Assembly (NCBI RefSeq): GCF_902148845.1
Contig: NC_043748.1
Coordinates: 16,334,945-16,398,944, forward strand
From: Salarias fasciatus
Taxonomy: Eukaryota; Chordata; Actinopteri; Blenniiformes; Blenniidae
Length of the DNA stretch: 64,000 nucleotides
Direction: 5' to 3'
The position numbers and the translations under genes are program-made. The stretch's first letter is position 1; every line of letters starts with the position of its first letter. The notes under the pieces were generated by a model, which saw only the letters and a list, made by a program, of their open reading frames with translations, did not search any database and was not told the origin of the DNA. Below, piece by piece: positions 43,259 to 54,373 of the stretch.

Positions 43259-43489
43259 AATTTCCACTTTCTACCCCAATTGACTTGTTTTAAACCTGAT
43301 CTTCGCTCCACACTTCAAGACAAAATTTGCTTGTTTGTCAAACTGTTATTTCAATGTTCTTTCACACTGTGGTGGAGGTTGAACTCTCGCCTGACAGGTT
43401 TCCAAGTCCAGATTCACAGTGGGGATTCTGTTTCTGTCAGTGTAGTGTATGGCGTCATTTTAGTGCCAAAATTCCGCGGGCAAAAAAAA

Positions 43490-43700
43490 AAAAATGTGCG
43501 CACAGTCAAACCACTCTCTGTGCGCTCGCGATGCCTCTCTGCGTGCGCGGTCACTTTTTACGCGCGCGACATCACTTTTTGTGCGCATGTGATTTGTTTC
43601 TGCACGCGCGGTGGTGTTGACCTTTGGCACTGAGGGGGCGGGCTTTGAGTTGACGCCACTCAACCCCTCTCTCCTTTGTGATTGGTTGCTCTAAACGTCT
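43490..43700. repeat. CpG-rich alternating purine-pyrimidine block
   Basis: Five loose repeats of a GTGCGC/GCGCGC core about every 20-30 bp (for example TGTGCGCACAG, CGTGCGCGGTCAC, CGCGCGCGACATCAC), then GGGGGCGGGC. It stands out sharply from the AT-rich surroundings. Probably from a transposon; origin not identified. Confidence 0.6.
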
Positions 43701-44257
43701 ACTGTCTTCCGGTCAGAGCCAATCAGAGGTTAAGCAGGGCGGGTCGTCATCATTTGGTGGCAGAATTGGAAAACTGAGGAGTAAAATTCACATAACATAA
43801 CCTCCGTTACAGTGATTTGATTACTGTGAAGGAAACCTGGCTGTTTCCTGGGAGGAGAAAGAATGAATAAAAATGTTTTCATGGAGCTGTCAAGGCTATT
43901 TGTCTTAAATGTACATTTAAATTATATTTGATTTGTGTCTGCTGGTGTATATCTTATATTTATTTAAGTATATCTGTCTTAGATTTATATGTAATTTATA
44001 TCTTATTCATTTCTGTTAGTCTATATTTGGTATTTGATTATATCTGTCTTAAATGCATATTTAAACTATGTTTAATTATGTTCTTTAGTTTATATCTGTT
44101 ATTTAATTATACCTATCCTAAATATATAGTTAATTTTTTCTCTTTTTTTCTGTCTTTTTCAATAGTGTGCATGTTTGTATTTTTTCAACATCAAAAATGC
44201 ATTCGAGGCTGACTGGTTACTATTAAACTATCTGCAGATGTTGATGTGATTTTCATG
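43701..44257. other. Spacer, AT-rich
   Basis: Low-complexity T-rich sequence with repeated TTATATCTG-like motifs at 43920-44130. No gene. Confidence 0.5.
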
Positions 44258-44475
44258 TTCCCGATAACATGCATCACAGGTCAATCCTCCAGTCACGTGA
44301 GTCTGACCATCAGCCTGACTCTCCATCTGGAGAAGGGTCCCCGGCGCTCTCGGCAGCTGCCCACTGCTCCTCCTTACGGAATGCCTCAGCGGCATCGAAG
44401 GATGGGTTAAATGTAGAGGACGAATTTCATTGTACATTCAGTGTATAATGACAAATAAAGCACCTTACCTGTTTT
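44258..44475 (+). mobile_element. Small retroposon-like insert upstream of V10
   Basis: The flank GGCTGAC...GATGTTGATGTGATTTT is shared with the V9 unit (41601-41651), but here about 215 bp interrupt it, ending GACGAATTTCATTGTACATT and AATAAAGCACC. That tail style is common in fish retroposons. It inserted after the V9/V10 duplication. Exact ends uncertain. Confidence 0.5.
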
Positions 44476-44827
44476 TTTTTTCCTCTGTGACTGAATGAAA
44501 ACATGTCCAGGCTGTATCTTGACTTCTATAGACAGATGTGATCAGCTCCAGTGCCCTAAGTTGGATAAAGTCATGTACTGATATTAATATCATAATCTGA
44601 ATAAAAAAACATTGTTTTGAAATAAATCAGGAAACTGACAAATTAAACAATAAATTAAATATTACAATGAAATTGTCCCTCATATTTTATACCATGAAAG
44701 CAAATGCAAATAACTAAAGCAAAGCTGATTTTTCCATGAGGAGGAGTCAATGCAAAACACATCTTCCACCTCTACTTACTGGCTGCTCAGAGAATGACAG
44801 ACAGCAGTAAACAGGCAGTTTAACACG

Positions 44828-45263
44828 ATGGCCTCCAGCAGCTTCAGACTACTGCTTTTAACTCTCTGCTGGGCAGGTGAAGCATTTCACAAGCCTTATG
44901 TTGGTTTTCTATTTCAGTATATTGTTACTGACAGCAAGTGAAACTGTGTTTTGTATTGACAGGAGCTCGTAGTCAGACTCTGACTGAGTCTGATCCTGTG
45001 GTCAAAAAGCCAGGAGAGTCCCACACATTGACCTGTACAGGCTCTGGATTCACAATGAGTGGCTACTGGATGGCCTGGATCAGACAGGCTCCTGGGAAAG
45101 GACTGGAGTGGATTGCCATGCACACCAGCGGCAGTAGCAAATATTACTCTGAGTCAGTCCGGGGCCGCTTCACCATCTCCAGAGACGACAGCAGAAATCA
45201 GCTGCTTCTGCAGATGAACAGTCTAAAAATGGAAGATTCTGCTGTTTATTACTGTGCCAGAGA
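44828..45263 (+). CDS. ighv: VH gene V10, intact
   Basis: Leader exon 44828-44876, V exon from 44963: [19 protein letters not shown], Cys23 in [11 protein letters not shown], Trp41 in MAWIRQ, Cys104 in [17 protein letters not shown] (45264-45270), 23-bp spacer, ACAAAATCC (45294-45302). Octamer-like ATGCAAAA at 44750-44757. A duplicate of V9 differing mainly in CDR1 and CDR2. Confidence 0.95.
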
Positions 45264-45302
45264 CACAGTGTGTGAGCTTAGTGTTACAGCTGTACAAAAT
45301 CC

Positions 45303-45638
45303 CACAGTTGTCTGTTCTCAGGCCTTCAAGGTTGCTTTTAAAGGTTTTCATTTTTTACTTCTGAAACATTTTGTTTTATTCATTTGATTCATTAATTCAA
45401 TTGAATTAAGATAAAATGTAATGTGTTAATCTTCATCTAAATACCCTGTAAACAAATTGAACCTTCTAAAAGACAAATAAATATGATTCCTCATGTGATG
45501 GAAAATAGTGCTTGGGTCAAATAAATGCATATTTGTTGAATAAATAAATCAACATCATTTGGTGCATTACATCAGATGAAACAATTCTTTTATTTAAAAA
45601 ACTGATTAAAATTTTACACAGACACGCACGCACGCCCT

Positions 45639-45640
<2 letters not shown>
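45303..45640. other. Spacer 3' of V10
   Basis: AT-rich, also seen after V17 (57860-58200). No gene. Confidence 0.55.

Positions 45641-45712
<72 letters not shown>
45641..45712 (+). repeat. (CA)n microsatellite
   Basis: About 36 CA units. Confidence 0.97.
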
Positions 45713-45714
<2 letters not shown>

Positions 45715-46390
45715 AACACTGATCATTTGGTCAAACGGTCTTACAGTTCAGCTCAACACCATAGTTCACTTGCAAAAGCTCATCTCTCTCTCCCAAAACT
45801 ATTCACTCATGTTTCAAACCTACATTTCTTTCCCATATCTCAGTGGCACCAAAATACAAAGATCCTTCTCAACAGCTTTGCCTCATTTCTCAAATCAGAC
45901 CAGACGTTCTGTATTCTCTTGGTCCCCTTGTCAAAAACAACCTGGATGGTTCAGCAAAACCACATGGTTCACCTGTCAAAGCTCAGATCTCTTCCAGAAC
46001 ACTTCACTCAGGTATCAAAACTACATTTCTTTCTCAAACAGACGGTAAATGCGCTCAAAATGCTTTGTCCTTTTGGAATCATGTGAGCACTGCAAGTCAA
46101 AATGTTTCGATGTTTTGTCTTTAAGGCAGAGGACCATTGAAATATTCCTCATCTACCTTCCTGTCTGAGCCCAGTCCTTCATTCACAATGGTTCCTGAGA
46201 TTGTTTTTGTTTTTTGGGGTTGTTTGGCTAACAGGATACATTTTGTTTGAAAAAATGAAAAAAAAAAGCATTTTACAGTAACAAGAACCTTCAACTTTTG
46301 ATTCACACATTGCACTCATACTTCCAAGGAAACTGTTATTTTTTAGTCACACAGAAAGTAACTTCCATCCATCAAAGTGCAATATACTGT

Positions 46391-46391
<1 letters not shown>

Positions 46392-46462
<71 letters not shown>
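46392..46462 (+). repeat. (CA)n microsatellite
   Basis: About 34 CA units. Confidence 0.97.
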
Positions 46463-46464
<2 letters not shown>

Positions 46465-46466
46465 CT

Positions 46467-46736
46467 TGTATTTCTATCCTTGTGGGGACCGTCCATTGAC
46501 TCCCATTCATGTCTAGCCCCTAACCCTGACCCTTACCCTAACCCTAACCCACACCACAACAAAGCCTAACCCTAAAGAAATGTTTTTGCACTTTTACTTT
46601 TTTCAGTAACAACAACATGGTCAAGAAAACACTGTTTCTCCTACTTAGGACCGGAAAAAGGTCCCCACAAGGCACGTCGTTTCACGTTTTGCTATCCTTG
46701 TGGGGACATTTGGCCCCAACAAGGATAGAAATACGA
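46467..46736. mobile_element. Small inverted-repeat element with telomere-like interior
   Basis: Begins GTATTTCTATCCTTGTGGGG and ends CAACAAGGATAGAAATAC, an inverted pair. Inside, 46516-46555 reads CCCTAACCCTGACCCTTACC then CTAACCCTAACCC, like the TTAGGG telomere unit. CA runs flank it on both sides. It has the look of a short MITE common in fish. Confidence 0.65.
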
Positions 46737-46737
46737 G

Positions 46738-46738
<1 letters not shown>

Positions 46739-46797
<59 letters not shown>
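46739..46797 (+). repeat. (CA)n microsatellite
   Basis: About 29 CA units directly after the inverted-repeat element. Confidence 0.97.
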
Positions 46798-46799
<2 letters not shown>

Positions 46800-47555
46800 G
46801 CAAAAACAAAACAAAAAAATCCCCCAAAAAGTAGGAAAAATTGTATGTAGCCCACAGTGCTGTAAATGAAGCTGGAGTTTCACAGCTCACTTCTTCACTG
46901 GTCACCCTCCTCACCCTCCAGACTGTCCTCTTCACCGTCCTGATCGGGCTCCTCACCCTCATGCAAACAGATTCATGTCTCTGAGCAGCTCCCACACAGT
47001 AGCAGAAATGAATCAGGAAGCCTTCAGACACCAGTGGAGCCGATTAGAAGCACAGTTTGTTTTCCCGAGTAAAAATATTCAACACTTCTAGAAATGTAAT
47101 GACTTTGAACAGTGATGGAATGTTTAGTTCAAAGTTTCATTTTTCATCTCTATGTCCGAACCACACGACAGTGGTGAGCACACTTGTTTCACAGAAACTT
47201 TCTATGTGGATTTTGCATGTTCTTCCTGTGGGTGACTGGATTTCCTTCAACAATCTGAAAAATAACAGTGAGTCCATGACTGACACTCCCTCTGTTGGTT
47301 TGTGATGGACAATTTTAAACCAGGATTCTATTGTGTGGAGTTTGCATGTTCTCTCTGTGTGTGAGTGGGTTTTCTCTGGGGCTTTGCCTTCCTATTTAGA
47401 AACATATTTGTTCAGTTAAAGTGTGACTACTGACTACCTTTCTGCTAGAAAGGAATAGTTTGGTAAAGTCTGACAGAAAACACATGCTTGAGAAAATAAA
47501 ATAAAAAAAAAACTTCATCATAATGCTCAACCGTTCATGTTGTCTTTCTGTCTTA

Positions 47556-49430
47556 CAGTTTTTCTCAATTGGTTTGGCTCATTTCTTGAAACTGAAATTA
47601 CATTTTCAAAACTCGAAGATCATTTGGCAAAATGGTCTTACAGTTCAGCTCAACACCATAGTTCACTTGCAAAAGCTCATCTCTCTCTCAAAACTGTTCA
47701 CACATGTTTCAAAGCTTCATTTCTTTCCCACATAAACAGTCAGAGCCTCCAAAATGTAAAGATCCTTCTCAACAGCTTTGGCTCATTTTTCAAAACAGAC
47801 CGGATGTTCTCAATTCTCTTGGTTCTCTTGTCAAAAACAACCTGGACGGTTCAGCAGAACACCACGGTTCACCTGTCAAAGCTCAGATCTCTTCCAAAAC
47901 AGTTCACTTCGGTGGAAAAACTAAATTTCTTTCTCAAACAAATGGTCAATGCCCTCAAAATGCTTTGTCCTTCTGACATTGTGTGAGCACTGACAGTCAA
48001 AATGTTTAAATGTTTTGTCTTTAAGGCAGAGGACCACTGAAATATTCCTCATCTACCACCTGGGCCCAGTCCTTCATTCATAATGGTGACTGTGATAGTT
48101 TTTTATTTTCTTCTTTGGGTTTTTTAGCTAACAGAAAATATTGTGTATAAGAAAATGAAGAGAAAAAGCATTTTACAGTAAGAAGAACCTTCAAGTTCTG
48201 ATTCACACATTGCTCTCATACCTCCAAGGAAACTGTTAGAATTTTTATTTACACACAAAGCAACTTCCATCCATCGGAGTTCAATATACTGTAAAATTAA
48301 AACAAAGAAACAAAGAAAAAAAACAAAAAACTAGAATCTGACACTCAGAGAGGCACAGGCGCAGACCTCCGCCACAGCTCAAATCAGTCACCAACAACAA
48401 TAAGAACACCATATGTGATTAAAAAAAAAACAAAAACATTTTATTTCTCCCCAACACAAACAATCTATGGGAGAAAGCTGTTTGTTGCATGTTCATATCT
48501 CAGCGTGCTTCCTCACAGTGACTGACACTCCGGAATCCCCCTATTTTTGTCTGTTCTGGATCCTGGTATCCGGAATACTTCCTGATCTGGATCAGCAGCT
48601 GACATCTCTTAGAGTCCTTGAAGAACTTCCTGTAATTTTTTGCTGAGCCCCCTTGTCATTTATTGTTGAGTTATTCCCAACTATGTGAAAGACTCCCTAT
48701 CTCTCAATGATAAAGAATCCTTTAAAAAATTCCTGGATCCAGACAGTGATCCGGATCGTCACCAAAGTTTAATGGATTCTAAGTTAGCCCAAGACCCACC
48801 TTTCCACAAAGTTTCATTGCAATCCGTCTAGAACTTTTTCCGTAATGTTGCTCACAAACCAACCAACCAACCAACAAACCGATGTGATTACATAACCTCC
48901 TTGGTGGAGGTAACAAAACAACAAGGAAAATTGTATGTTGCCCAATGTACTGTGAATGAAGCTGGAGTTTCACAGCTCACTTCTTCACTGGTCTCCCTCC
49001 GCACCATCCTGACTGTCCTCCTCACCTTCATGCAAACACATCCATGTCTGGTATTCATGGTATTGAAGTGTGTTTTTGACTAATTTTGACAGCTGAACAG
49101 ATGATTTTGCAGGTGGTGACTGATACAATGAAATTAGGCTGATGTGTTTTGGAGAGAACAACCATTAGACTGAGAATCAATCAATCAGTTTAGATCGACA
49201 TGACCTATTCACTTGGGAATTGTGCTAAATCTATAGTTACTGTGCTTAAACATTTGCAAAGATTTTCTGAGACATTGAGACATGTACTAAGACATTTTAA
49301 ATGTGATGACATGAATGAAAAATGCCATTTTGTTGTGAGCAGCTACAGGGTAGTTTGGATATTTGTCCTTGTTGTTTTGAAAATGTAATTTCGGTTTCAA
49401 GAAATGAGCCAAACCAATGGAGAAAAACTG
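47556..49430 (+). mobile_element. DNA transposon with about 55-bp terminal inverted repeats and TA target site
   Basis: The left end CAGTTTTTCTCAATTGGTTT and right end (reverse) CAGTTTTTCTCCATTGGTTT continue as inverted repeats through TGGCTCATTTCTTGAAAC. TA flanks both ends (47554-47555 and 49431-49432), which suggests a Tc1/mariner-like or related TA-targeting element. No transposase frame is seen, so it is non-autonomous. An unrelated insert occupies about 48330-48912. Confidence 0.8.
48330..48912 (+). mobile_element. RTE-like retrotransposon 3' fragment nested in the TIR transposon
   Basis: Absent from the related copy at 45722-46990. It contains TTTCATTGCAATCCGTCTAG, a (CAAC)n-like stretch, and the end CATAACCTCCTTGGTGGAGG, a widespread 3' tail I associate with RTE-type elements. 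The start shares sequence with 626-712. The family is inferred from memory of the tail only. Confidence 0.5.
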
Positions 49431-49432
49431 TA

Positions 49433-49919
49433 ACTGAGAGAGAAGACGGATGGATTGATGGACTGATTTACACTTTGGAGTGACAACCAAATGAACACTG
49501 GAGGGCAGTCACTGTCAATTCTTCCACTCTCAGATCTGTTTGCTTTTCTTGTTGATTTCATTTGAATGAGAATAAAATTCTGAACGAATCTTGTGACTTA
49601 TTTCTATTTCTACTGAGCACACTTGAAATCACATGTATTGCACCAAATTTTGACTGCAATCAAAAGAGCTGAAGACGATGAAAATCAATACAAGGAAAAC
49701 ACTCGTGAGGATATCTATGTGAAAATCCAAGATGAACAATTGTTAACATGTAAATAAAAGTTTCGACACAGTCAGAGTCCATCCAGAGGACATGTCCTTA
49801 CACCTCCTACTGAATTCATTTGACTACATGTAAAGTGAGGGTGACTCAAAAGGAAGTGTGTGCCTGTGTGTGAGTCAGAAGACAGCAGAGATCACATTAG
49901 TTCAACTTCAGCATCAACC
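49433..49919. other. 5' flank of V11
   Basis: Shared with 55021-55499 and 62104-62487. No classic ATGCAAAT; ACATGTAAAG at about 49828 is the nearest. Confidence 0.5.
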
Positions 49920-50344
49920 ATGTTCTCTGAGGCTCTACTGCTGCTGACAGCTGCATCCTGTAAGGAGCTTTCAGTAGAACCACACAGAAAAAAACACTGA
50001 AGAATAGGAATGATGGAGGTGACTTTTATTTGTGTTTTCACAGGTGTTCTCAGTATCGATCTCACCCAGCCAGAGTCCATGGTTGTGCAGCCTGGACAGT
50101 CTTTGTCCATCACCTCTGGTTATTCTCTCACTGATAACAGCTATGCAACAGGCTGGGTCCGACAGCGTGAAGGAAAACCGATGGACTGGATATTTCATCA
50201 GTGGGGTGGAGGAGCTTTACCACAAAATGAAGCTTTGAAGAGCAAGTTCAGCTCCAGCAGAGACACGTCGGCTCGGACTGTGACCATTCAGGGACAGAAT
50301 ATGCAGCCTGAAGACTCAGGAGTTTACTACTGTGTGTGTCTCCC
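49920..50344 (+). pseudogene. ighv: VH gene V11, lacks Cys23
   Basis: Leader exon 49920-49959 (MFSEALLLLTAAS), V exon from 50044: VLSIDLTQPESMVVQPGQSL. The frame is open, but against V15 and V21 nine bases (TGTCAGGTC) are missing after LSIT, which removes Cys23-Gln-Val. After Cys104, VYYCVR of the sisters reads VYYCVC here. RSS: CACAGTC (50345-50351), 23-bp spacer, and an A-rich nonamer ACGAAAAAA. The lost Cys makes a normal Ig fold unlikely. Confidence 0.9.
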
Positions 50345-50383
50345 CACAGTCACACAAAGAACCAACAGACCTGCACGAAAAAA

Positions 50384-50771
50384 AAAAAACAGAAACACTG
50401 ACATGTAAGTCAGAATAAATAAAGGCAGCTGCAGTGTTTTATGTAAAATGCTAAATATTTCGATTCACCAAATTCAATAAAATCATCCAGCTCTCGTGTG
50501 CATTTTTTCTTCAAAAGTCTGCAAGATGTTTGTCAACGAGAGCTCTGATGAAATACAAGTAAATGCTTTCTCCTAAAAAAGAAGTGAATCGCTGATCCTC
50601 TTCTGTCTGTTTGAGATTGTTCTCTGTTCAGATCAGACATGGACAAGTGGTGGCTCACAGGACAAAAGCAGCAACATCCACAAACTTTGCTGCTAAAGAA
50701 AACACTGATTTAACAGATATTTGAAACAATAATCTTAAACTAGAGGACTATTTTCTTTTCTAAATCACAGG
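50384..50771. other. Spacer V11-V12
   Basis: Shared with 55985-56378. No gene. Confidence 0.55.
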
Positions 50772-51000
50772 ATGAGAATGAAGAGCAGACTTCTCTGGGG
50801 TGTATTATTTGTTGTCACTGTTCATGGTGAGACAATAACTTGATCTTCTTTCAGGAGTTTCAAATGAGACCCAGCTGCAGCAATCTTCTCCAGAGGTGAA
50901 ACAACCTGGAGAGACAGTGAAGATGTTGGGTATCTCTTCTGATGATGGCATGACAGACTTTCACATTTCATAGATCCGACAGAAGCCATGAAAATGAAGA
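50772..51000 (+). pseudogene. ighv: VH remnant V12 of a separate subgroup
   Basis: Leader exon 50772-50826 (MRMKSRLLWGVLFVVTVH), V exon from 50855: VSNETQLQQSSPEVKQPGET, then VKMLGISSDDGMTDFHIS followed by a stop, then IRQKP. Cys23 is Gly. The remainder of the V region and the RSS are absent. V16 is its copy in block B. Confidence 0.85.
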
Positions 51001-51034
51001 AATGGAGCTTTTGATAAAGACGTGCGGACACTTA

Positions 51035-51391
51035 TGGGGCGACAGTAGCTCAAGTTGGTAGAGTGGGTCGTCTTATAACCGGAAGGTTGGTGGTTCGATC
51101 CCCGCTCCCGCAGGCATAAAACTGGCGTTGTGTCCTTGGGCAAGACACTTCACCCACCTTGCCTAGTATGAAAGTTGTGAGAGTGAATGGTTGGTGGTGG
51201 TCGGAGGGGCCGATGGCGCAGATTGGCAGCCTCGCTTCCGTCAGTCTGCCCCAGGGCAGCTGTGGCTACAGTCGTAGCTTACCACCACTGAGTATGGTGT
51301 GAAAGGGTGATGTGATATTGCAGTGTGAAGCACTTTGGGCTCTGTCAAGCAGGGTAAAAAGCGCTATACAAGTGTAGTCCATTTACCATTT
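51035..51391 (+). mobile_element. tRNA-derived SINE (V-SINE-like) with target duplication
   Basis: 357 bp. The tRNA-like head has an A box (TAGCTCAAGTTGGTAGAG, 51046-51063) and a B box (GGTTCGATCC, 51092-51101). A core GTGTCCTTGGGCAAGACACT follows at 51130-51149, as in the V-SINE superfamily. The 3' tail AGCGCTATACAAGTGTAGTC is L2-like. ACACTTA flanks both sides (51028-51034, 51392-51398). The matching place in block B (56635-56641) is an empty site with one ACACTTA. Confidence 0.92.
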
Positions 51392-51398
51392 ACACTTA

Positions 51399-52070
51399 CA
51401 CATGACTGAAGAGTTTTCAAAAAGCACAGATGATCAAGTCTATCTGACAAAAGAGTGAAACAATATTTGTGTTAATATTGTAAATAAAAACTGTATGCAG
51501 TACATGAACCTGATGTAAACATTTGCTTATCTGAAAGTGGATCATTCTCCTGAGAGAACAGCAGGCAGCAGATGTCTCTGAAAATACTGAAAGAAAAAAA
51601 AAAGGACAACTTGACTGTTTACTTTAGTTACAAAACTTGCGTTGACCCAGGAAAACTTCCATCTGAATCATATTGATTTTACATGATTAGCGTCCATGAA
51701 TGGAGATTTCACTACAAATGTCGTTAACAATATAACAAAGAATTGATCATATGAGATTCATGACGTAATACTGCTTTAATGTTCTCTGTTAACTGCCTTC
51801 ACTAACTTGGGTAAAAATATGACATGAAGTTCTGATTGATTTGCAACATCTTTTACTGACACTTATAAGAACAATGATTTGAAAAAAAATAAAATAAAAA
51901 TGCACACAGTTAACAAATGTGACAAGTTTCAAACATTTTTTTATTTTTATTTTCTGAGAGATTGAGTCTTTGAAGTAGGGGTGTCAAACATGCAGCCTGT
52001 GGTCCAGAACCAGCTCACCAGAAGACTCACTCTGACCTGTTATTTTTCCATGAGGAGGAGTCAATGCAAA
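51399..52070. other. Spacer V12-V13
   Basis: Shared with 56642-57300. No gene. Confidence 0.55.
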
Positions 52071-52141
52071 ACACATCTTCCACCTCTACTTACTGGCTGC
52101 TCAGAGAATGACAGACAGCAGTAAACAGGCAGTTTAACACG

Positions 52142-52585
52142 ATGGCCTCCAGCAGCTTCAGACTCCTGCTTTTAACTCTCTGCTGGGCAGGTGAAGCATT
52201 TCACAAACCTTATGTTGGTTTTCTATTTCAATATATTGTTACTGACAGCAAGTGAAACTGTGTGTTTTGTATTGACAGGAGCTCGTAGTCAGACTCTGAC
52301 TGAGTCTGATCCTGTGGTCAAAAAGCCAGGAGAGTCCCACACATTGACCTGTACAGGCTCTGGAATCACACTGAGCAGCAGCTATATGGCCTGGATCAGA
52401 CAGGCTCCTGGGAAAGGACTGGAGTGGATTGCCTGGCACCATGCTGGCAGTAGTAGCACCAGATATTACTCTGAGTCAGTCCGGGGCCGCTTCACCATCT
52501 CCAGAGACGACAGCAGAAATCAGCTGCTTCTGCAGATGAACAGTCTAAAAATGGAAGATTCTGCTGTTTATTACTGTGCCAGAGA
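52142..52585 (+). CDS. ighv: VH gene V13, intact
   Basis: Leader exon 52142-52190 ([16 protein letters not shown]), V exon from 52279: [19 protein letters not shown], Cys23 in [11 protein letters not shown], Trp41 in MAWIRQ, Cys104 in [17 protein letters not shown] (52586-52592), 23-bp spacer, ACAAAATCC (52616-52624). The GGAGGAGTCAATGCAAAACA promoter motif lies about 80 bp before the ATG. Confidence 0.95.
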
Positions 52586-52624
52586 CACAGTGTGTGAGCT
52601 TAGTGTTACAGCTGTACAAAATCC

Positions 52625-53891
52625 CACAGTAGTCTGTTCTCAGGTTTTCGAGGCTTTTTTTTAAAGGCTATTTTTTACTTCAGATTCTTTTTTTTTTTCT
52701 TCAAAATACTTTCCAAATGTGTCTCAAAATGAATTCAGACAGCTTAAAACATTGTGTCTTGGTACTGGGCTAATACTTCTCACGAAACCAAACATGCTCA
52801 CGGATAAACGACTCTTTCCTAATGTGACTGGAAATGGAGTTAAAATGAAATAAATTGTTTGTCAAAAAAAAATCATTTTTTGATTGAACACCTGACTGAA
52901 AGAAAAATGTGTTAATCAATCACAATCAAAACTAAAATTTTACACACTATTAAAAAAAAAAATGAACAGACATGATAAATAATTCACAGCATTGACACTG
53001 AGGATTTCAACAAAGCAGAGCAACACTTATCACCCAACAGAATGAAATAGAATAGCTGTATTGTAGCTCCACAAAAAGACTAAAAAGTTGAAATGTCAAC
53101 ATGGCTGAATAAAGTGAAATTAAACATTATAATATTCAAGGCTAAGGGAGGAGGAATGGACTACATGAATTTGCAACATCCACATAAAACTTGTTGGTAA
53201 TCACAATACATCCATACATTAACTCATCATTTATATCAGTTTTATCCAATAAACTGTCGCTGAAGACAGAAAATGATTCCAGCTGACACTGTGCTGAAGG
53301 CATGATACACTCTCAACACCAGTTATTCAAGATAACTACAGACACTTACAGTCAATATCGATCTGTGAATAAACCAAACATGCCGGCTTTGGACTGCAGA
53401 AGGAAATCAGAATGTCAACAGAACAGAAAACCAGTTCCATGCAAACACAATGAAAACATGCAAACTCCACACAGAAAACCTCCACGCTCATGATCATCCC
53501 AGTGACAGTTGAAGATTTTAGTCAATTCTGCAGTTTCAGTGTGGAAGCCACCAGGGGGCAGTGTTACTCATTATTTCGTGAATCCTCTCATGGAAATTGA
53601 AAGTGACGAAAATTTTTGTTGATTTAAAACTTTATTCTGACATAGGATGTGTCATAAAATGTCTATTTGATTTGAGGGGCAATTAAAAGAAACTGAGGAA
53701 CAGAACTAATAAATTAATGTGACTGAGAATGTTTTTATTCAATGAAGATCAAAATACACTTTGAAAATGGTGACATGGAAATTTAAGTGAAATATTTAAA
53801 ACACCAAACATTAAAAGCAGTCACACTGGTTGGTTGTTTAGTTGCTCTGGATTTGACTGTGAAATATGAACGTATGGGCGGAGCTGGGCCT
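52625..53891. other. Spacer V13-V14
   Basis: From about 52966 it is shared with 59257-60170 (the V19 upstream region). The frame at 53302-53493 recurs at 59590-59781, but it looks like duplicated non-coding DNA. Confidence 0.5.
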
Positions 53892-53899
53892 GTGCAAAT
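53892..53899 (+). promoter_or_regulatory. V14 octamer-like GTGCAAAT
   Basis: Seven of eight match, 84 bp before the ATG, with a TATA-like GTATTTAAG at about 53925. Same layout at V19 (60175-60182). Confidence 0.6.
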
Positions 53900-53975
53900 T
53901 GTCACTGGGATTCAGTTTAAAACCGTATTTAAGAGGATTTTTTGGGATTTGAAGACAAAGAATCTCAGTGTCACC

Positions 53976-54334
53976 ATGGCTCACAGAGATCTGATGCTGT
54001 TTGTGGTCATTTTGTTTCTTTTTGGAGGCGTTCAAGGTTGGTCCATTACAGAATCTGAACCAGTCTTAAAAAGACCCGGTGAGTCTCATAGACTCATCTG
54101 CACAACATCAGGATTAGATTTCTCAAGCTCAGTCTGGAACTGGATCAGACAGGCTCCTGGAAAAGGTCTGGAGTGGATTGCTTTTGTCCACACATCCAGT
54201 AGTCATATCTATTACTCCCAGTCAGTCCAGGGAAGGTTCATCATCTCCAGAGACGACTCCAGCAGTCAAGTGTATCTGCAGATGAACCGTCTGGAGACTG
54301 AGGACACAGCAGTGTATTACTGTGCCAGAAGAGA
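53976..54334 (+). CDS. ighv: VH gene V14, intact, no leader intron
   Basis: One continuous exon encodes leader [20 protein letters not shown] and then [17 protein letters not shown]. Cys23 is in [11 protein letters not shown], Trp41 in WNWIRQ and Cys104 in AVYYCAR. All other V genes here have an 80-130 bp intron after a phase-1 leader codon; here AAG|GTT is contiguous. RSS: CACAGTG (54335-54341), 23-bp spacer, ACAAAAACT (54365-54373). The frame is also open upstream, but the ATG at 53976 has a good context (CACCATGG) and begins a hydrophobic signal. V19 is its duplicate. Confidence 0.92.
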
Positions 54335-54373
54335 CACAGTGAGAGACAGTAAGAAGAGAGTTCAACAAAAACT

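Larger units (their letters stand above)
45722..46990 (+). mobile_element. Degraded copy 1 of the TIR transposon seen whole at 47556-49430
   Basis: TCTTACAGTTCAGCTCAACA at 45739 and AATTGTATGTAGCCCACAGT at 46839 match the copy at 47556-49430 in the same order and orientation. The outer termini are missing. The middle (46392-46797) is replaced by two (CA)n runs and a palindromic insert. Confidence 0.7.

Noticed and set aside
46516-46555. True telomere or chromosome end
   Set aside because: Only a few degenerate CCCTAA units inside a small inverted-repeat element, with locus sequence on both sides.
45641-46797. CRISPR-like regular repeats
   Set aside because: These are simple (CA)n microsatellites in a vertebrate locus.
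45727-47986. Paired open frames near 45727-46124 and 47523-47986
   Set aside because: They lie in two copies of a non-autonomous transposon and have no transposase motif.
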